Shown: positions 23,662 to 34,100 of the stretch, one piece after another
Layout: each line of letters starts with the position of its first letter
Numbering within the stretch: the stretch's first letter is position 1
Assembly: GCA_026545765.1 (NCBI GenBank)
Contig: CM048839.1
Coordinates: 56,111,177 to 56,175,176, forward strand
Reading direction: 5' to 3'
DNA: 64,000 nt
Source: Plantago major
Taxonomy: Eukaryota > Streptophyta > Magnoliopsida > Lamiales > Plantaginaceae
Program-made: the position numbers and the translations under genes
The notes under the pieces: generated by a model
Database searches by the model: none
What the model saw: only the letters and a program-made list of their open reading frames with translations
What the model was told of the DNA's origin: nothing

Positions 23662-24400
23662 GATGAGGATTCAGAAAGGAGAAAGATATCTGGATCAGGT
23701 ATCTAGATATTCAAGGCAAAAAGGTATCTGAGACGGAAACTCATATACTAAAAGAAGCTAAGAATGTGAGTGAGACAGGAACTCACTATGATTAAGAAGG
23801 GAAAAAGGAGAGATAAGATATCTGGAACAGGAATCCAGAATATCAAAGGCAAAAGGTGAAACACTTAGCAAACAAGTATCTGAGACGGGTACTCAAATAT
23901 CAAAAGTTAAAGGGTAAAATGGTTATTTGAAGATTTTTGAGACAGGTACTCAGATATCTAGATCACTCAGTGAGGAGGAACACAAAAGAGAATAGTACTG
24001 TATGCGATCAACTACTCTCTTGAAATTTGTATTATTTCTATCTTTGTGTAAAACATGAACATATACTGAGTGTGAGATAGACTCAGATATAAAAAATTGT
24101 CCCTTAGTCACACACAAGAAATGTGATCCAGATAGCTAATCGCCAAAATTCATTAATTGGGCACAATCACATGGGTTGATTGTGATCATTGCTGGAAAAG
24201 CAATCCCAACCATTGATGAAATGGACGTTCCATTTTAAAGGCCGACATTAATTTTCTGTAAAATAGTGGACTGTAAAAACTCAGACGTGGCCCACTAAGC
24301 ATTTAATGCAAACCGAATTTTACCCACGCCTTACTGCACGTACATAGATACAAATGCACAAAATTAATTTTTGTATTTTTGCCTGTTGGAATTACACTGC
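23662..24400 (+). other. Non-coding spacer between pol and tail gene
   Basis: Contains no open frame. Its first 300 bp hold the hairpin array described separately and many GATATC words. The remainder is AT-rich and leads into the internal promoter. The same spacer is present in the same place in both Copia-B blocks and in Copia-D, so it is a conserved part of the family. Confidence 0.7.
23684..23953 (+). ncRNA. Array of hairpins with a shared 7-nt loop
   Basis: Five hairpins have different stems but a common loop. Stem/loop pairs are: TGAG/ACGGAAA/CTCA with further outer pairs (23724-23748), AGTGAG/ACAGGAA/CTCACT (23769-23787), TCTGGA/ACAGGAA/TCCAGA (23821-23839), TGAG/ACGGGTA/CTCA (23881-23895) and TGAG/ACAGGTA/CTCA (23938-23952). 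A looser sixth lies at 23686-23710. Sister arrays have CTGGAACGGGTATCCAG. Conserved loops on changing stems point to a protein-binding RNA element, perhaps for packaging or export. This is inference; no known Rfam family is claimed. Confidence 0.6.
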
Positions 24401-24410
24401 TATATATATA
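24401..24410 (+). promoter_or_regulatory. Internal TATA box driving the tail gene
   Basis: TATATATATA lies about 190 bp before the tail-gene ATG and is followed by a pyrimidine-rich leader (24440-24540). The same box is at the same distance before the ATG in the other three copies (36873-36882, 42551-42560, 63491-63500, minus strand). That conservation suggests a real separate promoter. Confidence 0.65.
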
Positions 24411-26426
24411 GGATTTTGGCAAAAGAAATCACTTTTGCCTAATCCTACATTTGCTCTTGCACAAAAACTGCAAAATTCTCTCAAATCTCTCTGCAATTTT
24501 CTCTGCAACTACTGATCCCCTCTTAGATTTTTTGCAAAGAATCACTAATTTCCTACCTTAATCTCTTCTCGTTTTTCAAAAACTCCACTATTTAAAGAGA
24601 TGGCTCCCAAACGTGCTTCTACTCAGAAATCCCAAGCTACTACATCTGGTAATGCTGAAAAGCAAGCACCAGTGCTGGTTATAACAAATAATCGGTTGAT
24701 TGGAGAGTTCAATCCTGATCATTGGACTTCAAATCACAGGATGATTTGGGGTGGTTCCATGATTGAGGAATATCTGGTAGCTGTAATAGAAAACAGAAAG
24801 TTGGTACTTGATATGCTTGAAAAGGCACAAATCAAGGGATTTCTATCTGCTCTTCCAATGGAGTTTCTTCCTTTGGATGTCTGAGTTTACAACAACTCCA
24901 CGATTATCTCCAAAGTCTCTGAAGGCCTTTGAGGCGATGTCTATCAAGACCAAAGTCCAAGGACAAGAAATCCTGTTGGACGAAATAACTTTTTGTGAGC
25001 TGTTTGAACTTCAAAATCTTGGAAAGGATTTTGAAATTGACACCAAGGATGAAGATCTCCTTGAAGGTGTGAAGCAACTATACAGTGATGTGTGTGATCT
25101 TGACAAGCCAGACACACCCATCGACTTTAAGGACCGGACATCTGTTGGTCCACTGGAATGTGTTGGAATGTATCCTTCACGGTGCTTTGATGGTCTACAA
25201 GGAGGTGCTGACCAGATAAGTCAAGAACGCTGGATGATGATGTTCTTGTTGAATCAACAAGACAAAAGGATGGAAAACCCTTTTAATTAGGGGAAGTACG
25301 CCTTCATGAAATTTGTGAAGAAGATACAACGCTTTGAGCCTAAAATCGTTAAGGGCCTTGCTGAGCCAAAAGCCACAGTAAGCTATGGACTGAAGATTTG
25401 CTACTTACTGGAGTGCCTTCGCATTGAGCTCAGAGAGACGACAGATATTGCCAATAGTAACCTACTCTACAAATATGAGTATATAAACATGATGAAAAAG
25501 GTTACTACATCTCAGAAAGGTTCCAAGAAACGAAAGAATGATGAGGTATCTGAAGGTTCCGTTGCGACCAAAAAGCCCAGAACTTCACGAAAGAAGTCTG
25601 CTGGCAAATCAGTAGACATACCCATTGTGGGTGTCGACTCTCAGATATCTGCCGCCACTGCTGATGAACTCATCAATGCTTCTAAGACCACAACAGATGA
25701 ACTCATCAATGCTGCAGAGTGCCTTGCTGAAGAACTTATCAATATTGATAAAAGCAGTGAGAAACTTCAAACTCTCTTTGTAGAAGCAACAGGGATTGTT
25801 GATAACTTCGTTCCAGATTTCGATGACGAATCGGATGAGTAGAAGATCCCAGCCCCCAAGGTTACTAAAAAAGTAACCAAGGCCAAGGGAAGAGGACCAA
25901 AAGGTCCAAGGTTGTTGAGAAAGCAACTATCTCAAAGGTTGCTGAGCAAGCACCTATAGCAAAGGTTGTTGGTGCCAACACACCATCAAGGAAAGTCACG
26001 TCTAAACAACTTCAAGAAGCCCTGATGAGTGGTGACCTAGTGTTGGTAGACGCTGATGTCAACACCACACTTAAAAATCTGGAAGAGCTCTCAAATGCTC
26101 AAACTTCTGCTTCCAGACAACCACAACAACCACAACCACAACAGTCACAAGTGGTTTATGAAATGGTCAATGAACTCCATTTTGACTTACCAGGAATGCA
26201 ATATGCTGAAGAATATCCTGCAAATGAGCAGGTTCCCCAACTCCTAGAGAGGGATCAAACTGAGACACCTGCTCAAAATGATCAAACAGGGGAGGTAAAT
26301 GAGTTAGTCACTCAGGAAAGGCCTGAAGTACCTGAAACTTCAAACAAAGAAGCTGAAATGGAACAATAAGACCAAGGCATAGAAGGGTCACAAGTTCTAG
26401 AGACCAATCAGCCTGACACTGCTCAG

Positions 26427-26506
26427 GTAGCTGAATGGTTTAACTCTCTACTTGTGATATTTTATGTTTATTAATCTTGTTATTTAATAAAATTTATTTG
26501 TGACAG
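26427..26506 (+). other. Tail gene intron 1
   Basis: CTCAG/GTAGCT to TTTGTGACAG/GCTGAA, 80 bp, AT-rich, phase 0. It contains stops in frame. Equivalent introns: 34684-34764, 40369-40451 and 61332-61411 on the minus strand. Confidence 0.75.
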
Positions 26507-26614
26507 GCTGAATTAGAAACACAAGAACAAGAGGAAGCTGGAAAGCTTGCCTCAGAATCTGAGAAGGACGCTTCCATAGTCTCACCACTTAAGGAACAGG
26601 AGCCTATCTCGCAG

Positions 26615-26697
26615 GTAGAAGAAAGTTTCTTAAGATATAACATCTCAGATATATGCTTTATACACATGAATAATACTAAAGTGTTTGTTTCTAATAG
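26615..26697 (+). other. Tail gene intron 2
   Basis: TCGCAG/GTAGAA to TTTCTAATAG/GCTCCA, 83 bp, phase 0. It separates a 36-codon exon from a 33-codon exon. Equivalents: 34504-34575, 40181-40260 and 61146-61223 (minus strand). Confidence 0.75.
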
Positions 26698-26796
26698 GCT
26701 CCAACTGAGAAAGAAGATAAGGTAGAAATGCCAGAAAAGGACCCAAAAACCGTCAAGGTTTCTGAAGAAAATGTCATTGAGCCTTCTAGTGTGAAG

Positions 26797-26879
26797 GTAT
26801 ATAAAAATCAGTGATAAACATTCTTCATTATGGGTTAATATAAATTCTTCTCTAATTACTCAATACTTTCTACTTACAG
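26797..26879 (+). other. Tail gene intron 3
   Basis: GTGAAG/GTATAT to CTACTTACAG/GCTCAT, 83 bp, phase 0, with a good pyrimidine tract. Equivalents: 34307-34401, 39995-40078 and 60956-61034 (minus strand). Confidence 0.78.
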
Positions 26880-27032
26880 GCTCATTCAGAAGTAGAAGTG
26901 CAAGGGGAAAGAGTTGAGACATCCCCTGCACCCATGAAAATTGATGAAGCCCCCAAGGCAACATCACCAGAAAGAACACCAGAAACTGAGAAAGTTTCTG
27001 AGAAAAATGATTCTGAGCCTCCTGTTGAGGAA

Positions 27033-27122
27033 GTAAGTGGAAAACTCAGAGATCATTGAAGCTTAATTGCATAAATTCTTTCATGACAATTTTCTAAGTA
27101 TTGTGATAATTTTAATTCTCAG
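27033..27122 (+). other. Tail gene intron 4
   Basis: GAGGAA/GTAAGT to TTTTAATTCTCAG/GTTCAA, 90 bp, phase 0. Best donor of the five. Equivalents: 34072-34156, 39781-39865 and 60725-60805 (minus strand). Confidence 0.78.
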
Positions 27123-27237
27123 GTTCAAGCAGAAAGAAAGGTTGATGAGGACCAGATTCCCAAGTCTCCACCTCACAACAAGATATCTGAGGCACCCCCT
27201 GCCTCAGTACAATCTCGAGCACGATGTACTCATTCAG

Positions 27238-27315
27238 GTAACTCAGAAACCTAACTACACTAGTACTCAGATATCTACACAAGTTTTGAATCTAACTCAA
27301 AACTCTTTCTTTCAG
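27238..27315 (+). other. Tail gene intron 5
   Basis: CATTCAG/GTAACT to TCTTTCTTTCAG/GCTCAA, 78 bp. Phase 0 in the sister copies; the preceding exon in this copy carries a small frame-shifting difference. Equivalents: 33877-33954, 39586-39663 and 60527-60604 (minus strand), all exactly 78 bp. Confidence 0.75.
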
Positions 27316-29106
27316 GCTCAAACAAGTGTGCCAAAGGTCTCTGCATTCTCAACAGAAGACCTGCTTCCATTCCTCAAAACCACACTCTCAAGAAACATCT
27401 CAAGTGTTTTAGAAAGTGGCAAAAGCTCAGAAGCTCATATCTGACTGAACTAACAAAGGTGACTGATCACCAATTGAGAAGAGTCAGAGCTTTTGACTTG
27501 GAGAATTATGTCCATACTATGTTCCCAACAGAGCAGTACTCTTTTGCTACTCTGATGCATAAGGACTTTGTCAAAGAAGCTGCACACAAGCTCACAGAAG
27601 CTTTTGAGAAGGCAGATGGTCAAACCAAAATGCAGATGGCATTCAAGCCTACTTTGCCCCAAACTCTACAATTTATACCCTCTGAGCAAGAGGAAGTTAA
27701 TGGGCAAACAGTCACTATTCCAGAAGTGATCAATCTGTTCTCTGAAGATGAAGAAGAGAAGGAGACTGATGAGAATGACTATGAAGAACCTCCTTCTGAC
27801 CATCACAAGGATGAGGATGATAAGAAGGATGATGATGATGCCCCTGCACCAGGGACAGGAGGGATTGCGCAAGGTAATAATACCTCAGTTGCTGAAAAGC
27901 ACAGTGAAAGGACATCACAAAAATCCCCTTCTCCATCTCCTCAGAAATCTACCCATCCATCTCCCCAACAAAAAGACACTACTGAACAAGTAGTTGAGCA
28001 CTCTGAGGACAACACTCAGAAAATATTGGATGCACAAGCCAGAGTTGCTCAACTCAAACAATTTTTGGAGGAAGAACAACAGCTACATCTTCAACTGGAA
28101 GAAAAGATAGCAGAATCCAGAGTCAAGCTAGATAAACTTGAAGAACAAACGCGCAAAGAAACACAAGCTTACTATGAGATTAAAGGGCTCCGGGACGCTG
28201 TTGATTATATTGCAAAGGAGCTAGATGCTGAACAAGTATCTGAAGAAAAGCATGATGCTAAGGCTGCATCTTCACCAAAGAAACCATCCTCCAAATGCAA
28301 GAAACCCACATCTGAGATGGTTGCCGCCTTCAGAAACCTTGATGAAGAAGTGCAAGAGGATGAAGATCACTGGGCTGATGACTCAGATGATGAAGAAGAT
28401 AAGGCATTGGCAGAATACCGCAATGAACACTTAGCGGTTTCTCATTTGAAAAGGAAGCTGATTGCTCCTGAAATATTCAGCAAGTTGCCAAATGTCAACT
28501 CCAATGAATACTTGAACAGATATCAAGTACTAGCTAAATTGAAAAAGGAGTTATTTTCTCAAGATAAAGCCGCCATTGCATCAGTCCCTGCAGAAATGAA
28601 GACATTCACTGAGCTCATCACTCAGAGAACAACCAGTCTGGTCATTGCTCAGAAAGACCTAGGCATGGTTAGGGATGATGACCAAAACTTGGCTGCAAAA
28701 GCGTTTGAAGAGGCTAGTCATGTTGCTGGAATGCTATTCAATGCTCACTGGCAGAGCTCACTGATAAGGAAACAGGTCTTATCAAACAAAATCAGGAGCT
28801 CAAGGCTAATATGGAACAGTTGGTTGCTGCTTACAACTATTTGCAGGGCAACTTTGACTCCCTTTCAGAATCCTTTGTGATTCTTAGTCAGTCAACAATG
28901 ACAAAGGGGGAAGGATTTCAAGGTTCTCATAGAGGAAGAGGAAACAAAAGAAAATCTGAACAACCACCTCTCAGAATAAATGAGCCCTCCTCGGTCGGTT
29001 GCTCTACGGATAGTGGCCACCACTCGGAACTTCACGAAAAGGAATGACAACAAGGGCAGAACGAAACCTCCAAGGAGTACCAAGGCTCCAAGAAGAAGAC
29101 AAGTAA

Positions 29107-29111
29107 GAGGG
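29107..29111. repeat. Target site duplication GAGGG of Copia-B, left copy
   Basis: GAGGG precedes the Copia-B LTR and recurs at 50749-50753. The tail-gene codons for Arg-Gln-Val-Arg before it and Ile-Asp-Glu-Ser-Ser after the second copy join as in the sister tail genes. Confidence 0.93.
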
Positions 29112-30750
29112 TGTTGGTCCAGATAACGGCAAAGTAAAAGACTAGAGGGGGGGGGGGTGAATAGTCTTTTAAAACTTTTGTCGATAAAAACTAATTCTGA
29201 GATATCTGTGTAGATATCTGATACTTAGATTAAGAGCGCGGAAGACTTAAGATAGATAAGTGCAGAAATAGTTAAAGTGTGTGTGTGTTCTTTGAAATGT
29301 AAGTCTGAGAAGTAAATAACACGCAAGTATAGTGGTATCTGGAGGTGGCGTAATCCTCCAACTAATCCACTTCGGTCTTCCAAAGACCTAGAATTCACTA
29401 GAATAGATAATTGAGGTCACCTTACAAAAATCCTATTCTAAGATTCCTTAAACAAATGGTTCCCAACCAAATGTTCTCCCTGATTGTTCCCGGCTTTCTG
29501 ACTAAGTACTTCATGACTCGAGAAACCTTTTGAGCTATTCCCTAGCTTCCCAAGCTAAGTACTTCCTGCTCAATAACCTTGGAGTTATTCCTTAGTTTCT
29601 CAAACTAAGTACTTCACATACTCCACGCCAAATGATGGTGTTGGTTTTGGTTTAAGTTGTCAGATGAGCTTCTTTAATAACTTTTCAGTTAATCAGATAG
29701 CTCTGTGAATCAAGTATACTTAATACACTTTTCAATGTATGGTATCTTGTTCTTTTTACTGACCCAAGTCTTAGATAAATGTTCTAGAGAATGAATCTCA
29801 GATACTTGATCTTTCAATTCAACTCTTTCACAGATAGCTGTGCTTGTTTAGGATCAGGACACTTAGAACTTCAGTGTTACTCAAGATCAAGAGCTTTGGT
29901 CGCAACAGAAAGCTTTTGAGAGTAAGTAGTTTGCTTTGAGAGAGTAAGGTGTTCAGCGTGTTTGTGGAGTTCAAGGTGTATTCTCAAGCAGTCTAAGTGT
30001 TTATATTTATAGATGAATTTGAGTGCCGTTTGAATAGTATCCGTTAGGCTCAAATCAAATTCAAACTATTGATATCTGTGTATAGTACTGTAGCAGGTTT
30101 GTCTTCGTCTTCAGAAGCTACCGTTGCTTTTGTTCAGACATCTTTGTCCATGCATTTAATGCATTGTACTATACTTTTGTCCTGTAGTGCCAACGGAACT
30201 ATGCTTTGTATCAGAGACAACCTTGATCAGATTTCTCTGATTCTTTGCACGTACTTATCTTTAACTTCAGATACCACTTTTATTGAAACAACTTTGTTTG
30301 CAATATATATATTTCTTTTTCAAAAATGTGGTTAAAGCTCAAGGTATCTGAGAATAGATATCTGTGGACACTTTCCTTGTTTTCAGATAGACCTTTTATT
30401 TCTCAGATATCTCTTGTGACACAGTTTGTTTAAAACTATTCGTGTCTTCAAGATATCTGGCCAAGGTATCTGTAAAACTGTTTCAGTAATCTTGTGCAGT
30501 TTCTTCAAATCTTCAATGTTATTGAACTTGTTCTGCTTGGATGTCTTCTTCTTGGTCTTCTCTTCATAAAATAAATATTATATTTTGAGACCTATCATCC
30601 TATAAAAGATTAGCTAGTGGTTTCCTCTTTTACAATGTTCAAGTGAACCAAGAGTACTAATCACCTTTCTGAGACTAAGATAAGTCATCATGTTGCTGAT
30701 CAAAATCTAAACAGATATTTCTAACAAAATATCTAACAAATTTCCTAACA
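29112..30750 (-). repeat. Copia-B 3' LTR
   Basis: On the minus strand it starts TGTTAGGAAATTTG at 30750 and ends CCAACA at 29112. TATA box TATAAATA at 30011-30004. The hairpin array lies at about 29625-29461. A G run of 11 at 29147-29157 is near the inner end. It differs from the 5' LTR at 49124-50748 mostly by CHG-type indels in the latter. Confidence 0.93.
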
Positions 30751-30765
30751 AATTTCCCCCTTTTT
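30751..30765 (-). promoter_or_regulatory. Copia-B polypurine tract
   Basis: Minus strand reads AAAAAGGGGGAAATT directly before the 3' LTR start. This is the plus-strand primer site, identical to that of Copia-A at 52110-52124. Confidence 0.85.
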
Positions 30766-31114
30766 GATCAGTCAACGATGACTATCTGACCTATTACAAA
30801 TCTGGATGAGTGAACAATCCAACACTTAATCATTTCTTAATTCATTCAATTAAGTGCAGAAAGTAAACATCAACCAAATCACAAGGTGTGATCTTTGCTG
30901 ACAAGTTATCTTTTATAGAATACTATCTGAGAGTAAGTTCTTGGATAAGTTACAAAGTATGATTACAGATAACTTCAATGCATAAAACAAGTTTACCTCA
31001 GTCAGCAAAAATACAACAAAAACTACATAGTAAATTAGGACAACAGGAGTAACCAAGCTCCAAGTAAACATCCCAATAGACTAGTCTTCAAGTCTTCAAC
31101 AGTAGTTCTATGGA
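30766..31114 (-). other. 3' untranslated spacer of Copia-B
   Basis: About 350 bp between the tail-gene stop and the polypurine tract. AT-rich, no open frame. Same arrangement as 51728-52109 and 57396-57766. Confidence 0.5.
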
Positions 31115-34100
31115 TCAGTCTGCAAATTTCCTATCTCCAAACCTTTTGATGTCATCAGAATAATCATAGAGAAGTGTTCTGACGAGCATCTCAGTGTCTC
31201 TGGCAAATCCACAGACCTCTTTGTAAGTTTTGGTAGGATTCTTCTTGACAAAATGTTTGACCCACAGATACTTTCCCCACTTCCAGGCATGCTCTATTCT
31301 GATATTTGAAAGCTTGAAATATTCGTAGATAATCCTCAGATATCTGATGTCACCCTTGTATTGATCTTTAGTTAGATAGAACGACTCATAGGGTTCCACA
31401 GCGAGTCTTGCTCTTGTGCCTGTTCCTGTGATATTCAGAATTCTGTGCACATCATCTGGCTTTCCATATGGACATTCATCAGAGAGGTCCTTTCTCATGG
31501 CTTCAGTTCTCTTGACAACTTCAAAATCCAACCAGGCTTTAATGTGATTGGTGTTGATCAAGGTTGGCTTATCTTTTCTCCATGCCATAAGTTGTTTATG
31601 GATTGGTTCTGGAAATCTTGAATTTACCAGTAGATGCTTAAGTTCCAGAATCCAATAGCCATTTTTGTGATTGATGCACCTGTAGACAGAGGAATCATTG
31701 TCATTCTTCACATACTCTATTTTGGCTTCTTCTGGCCTGAGTGGAAGTTGACTTTTTCTTTGCTCAGCTCTCAGTCTGTTCCTTCTCTGTCTTGAATTCT
31801 CTTTGGGGTTGTTGCTTGAAGAACCACCCTGGATAGACTTGGTATTTCAGAGGGTGTTTTAGCTGCTAGGGGCTTTGCAGCTATGGGCTCAGTTAGGCTT
31901 TCAATTTTCCTTTTTCTGTGAAGAGGAGCTTCATCTTCATCAGTTTCTTCATGATCATCAAGATTAAATCTTTTGAGAGTTTTACAGCCTACTTCATTGC
32001 CCAGGGACTTGATTTGGCCTTCTTCTTTTTCTTCAGAAGATTCATCAATCCATTTAACCTGTCTTCTCCTTGGAGCCTTGGTACTCCTTGGAGGTTTTTG
32101 TGCCATGGCCCTTGTTATCATTGTAGTTCCTTGATGGGTTTACGGAAGCGACTACTATTTGCAAAGCTTGGCTTGAGGAGGGTTCATTGATTACGAGTGG
32201 TGGTGGGAAGTTTTCATGTTTCTTCTTCCTCTCGAGCCTTGACTCAGATTTATTCTTGTTTTCTTCTCCTTCTTCCCATCCCCGACTTTGAGGTCGGATT
32301 TGTACTCTTTTCCCCTTAGTCATTGTTGGTCTAAACGGAGAAAAGAGAGAAGTTAAGCCCTTGCAAAAAAATGTTGTGGCAAATAATACTTGTTCAACTG
32401 GCTTTGAAAATTTTTTTTGCTTGATAGTCTTGTTGTCTTATCGATGTCGCTATGGAGCCTAGGATGGCATGGGGCTTTTCTGCTTGTTTTCTGCTCTCTA
32501 ACAGCTTTTTTTTTTTAAAACGCATCATCCTCCCTTATATCATTCCGGATCTTTGAAGCAATGACTATGCTAGTTGTTCTCTGAGTAACGAGCTCAGTGA
32601 ACTTTTTCATTTCATAGGGGACGGAGGCAATTACTTCCTTGTTCTGTGAAGACATCTCCTTTTTCAGATGAGCCAGTACTTGGTATATGTTCATATATTC
32701 ATGGGAGTGGACATTTGGCAGTTTGCTGAAAGTTTCAGGAGCAATCAGTTTCCTTTTCAAGTGTGAAACCGCTAGATGTTCATTGCGGTGCTCTGCCAAA
32801 GTCTTGTCTTCTTCATCATCTGAGTAATCAGCCTAGTGATCTTAATCCTCTTGGACATTCTCATCGATTGTGTCGAGTCCAGCAACCATCTCAGAGATTG
32901 GTTTCTTCCCTTTTTGGGAGGAGGATGGTACTTCTTTTGAAGATGATGCAGCCTTAGCATCATGCTGAATTTCAGATACTTCTTCCGTATCGAGTTCTTT
33001 GGTGATGTCATTTACAGCATCCTGTAGCTCTTTAACCTCAGAGTAAGCAATCATCTCTTGCAGATATTGATCTTGTAGTTGGTCAAGCTTGTCTCTGGAT
33101 TTAGCTATCTGGTCTTCCAGTTGAAGATGGAGCTGTTGTTCTTCTTCCAACAATTATGCGAGTTAAGCGATTACGGATTGAGTATTCAACAATTTCTGAG
33201 TGATTTCCTCAGAATCCTCAACTACTTGTTCAGTATTAACCTTTTATTGGGAAGATGGATGAGTTGACTTTTGAGGAGATGGAGACGGAGATTTCTGTGC
33301 TTTCCTCTCAGTTTGCTTTTCAGCAGTTGAGGCATGATTTCTTTGTGAAATTCCTCCGGTCCCTGGTGCAGGGGCATCATCATCATCCTTTTTGTGATGA
33401 TCAGTGGGAGGTTTATCGAAGTCGTTTTCGTTTATCTCTTCCTCCTCATCATCTTCAGATACAAGATTGATCACTTCAGGAATAATGATCTTCTGCCCAT
33501 TAACCTCTTCTTGTTCAGAAGGTATAAATTGCAGAGTCCGGCGTAAGCTGTCTTGAATGCCATCTGTAATCTTGTCGACCATCGCACTGTTCAAAGGCTT
33601 GTATCAAATCATCGCCACTTCTGGAGAAATCCTTATGCAATAAAGTCGCAATCGAGTCTTTATTCGGTAGGGAACATTGCATGGATATAAGTCTCAAGTC
33701 AAGAGCTCGTGCTTTACGGTTGGTTGATCTGTGATTCTCAATATTTCGGAGATCGAGCACCTTAACCTTTGCCATTTCTTGAAGCATTGTATATGCTTTG
33801 GCAGGGTTTGAGCTTTGAAGAAGGGAAGTAGGTCCCTTATCTCATCATTGGGAGCCTGCTTTGCACTTGTTTGAGCCTGAAAGAAAGAGTTTTAAGTGAG
33901 CTTCAAAACTTTTATAGATATCTGAGTAGTAGTGTATTTTAGTTTCTGAGTTACCTGAGTAAGTACTTCAGGCTTAGAGACTTGTGCTACTGAGACAATT
34001 GGTATCTCAGATATCTTGTTGTGAGGCGGAGACTTGGAAGTCTGGTCCTCATCAACCTTTCTTTCTTGAACCTGAGAATTAAAATTATCACAATACTTAG

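Larger units (their letters stand above)
24600..29106 (+). pseudogene. Tail gene of Copia-A, 5' part (six exons), interrupted by Copia-B
   Basis: An extra gene downstream of pol, present in every copy. The start ATGGCTCC at 24600 is in good plant context. Exon 1 (24600-26426) encodes a conserved N-terminal domain (NPDHWTSNHRMIWGG, later ISQERWMMMFLLNQQ and KATVSYGLKICYLL). A Lys/Arg cluster follows (KKRKNDE and KKPRTSRKK, about 25520-25600) resembling a bipartite nuclear signal, then a Gln/Pro patch. Exons 2-5 are short Glu-rich modules separated by five introns. Exon 6 (27316 on) has an Asp/Glu-rich stretch, a coiled coil (about 28020-28180) and a basic Arg/Gly patch. Frame breaks: stop near 24883, 25290, 25841, 26367, 27442 and a shift near 28735. 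Cut at 29107-29111 by Copia-B. The N-terminal domain may relate to 'putative plant transposon protein' families; unproven. No signal peptide or membrane segment seen. Confidence 0.8.

Noticed and set aside
24600-29106. Tail gene considered as a captured host gene
   Set aside because: It is present with the same introns and promoter in every copy of the family and is flanked by element signals, so it is a stable part of the element; an ancient host origin cannot be excluded.
24600-29106. Tail gene considered as an envelope gene
   Set aside because: No signal peptide or membrane segment could be seen in any of four copies; composition is charged and nuclear-like.
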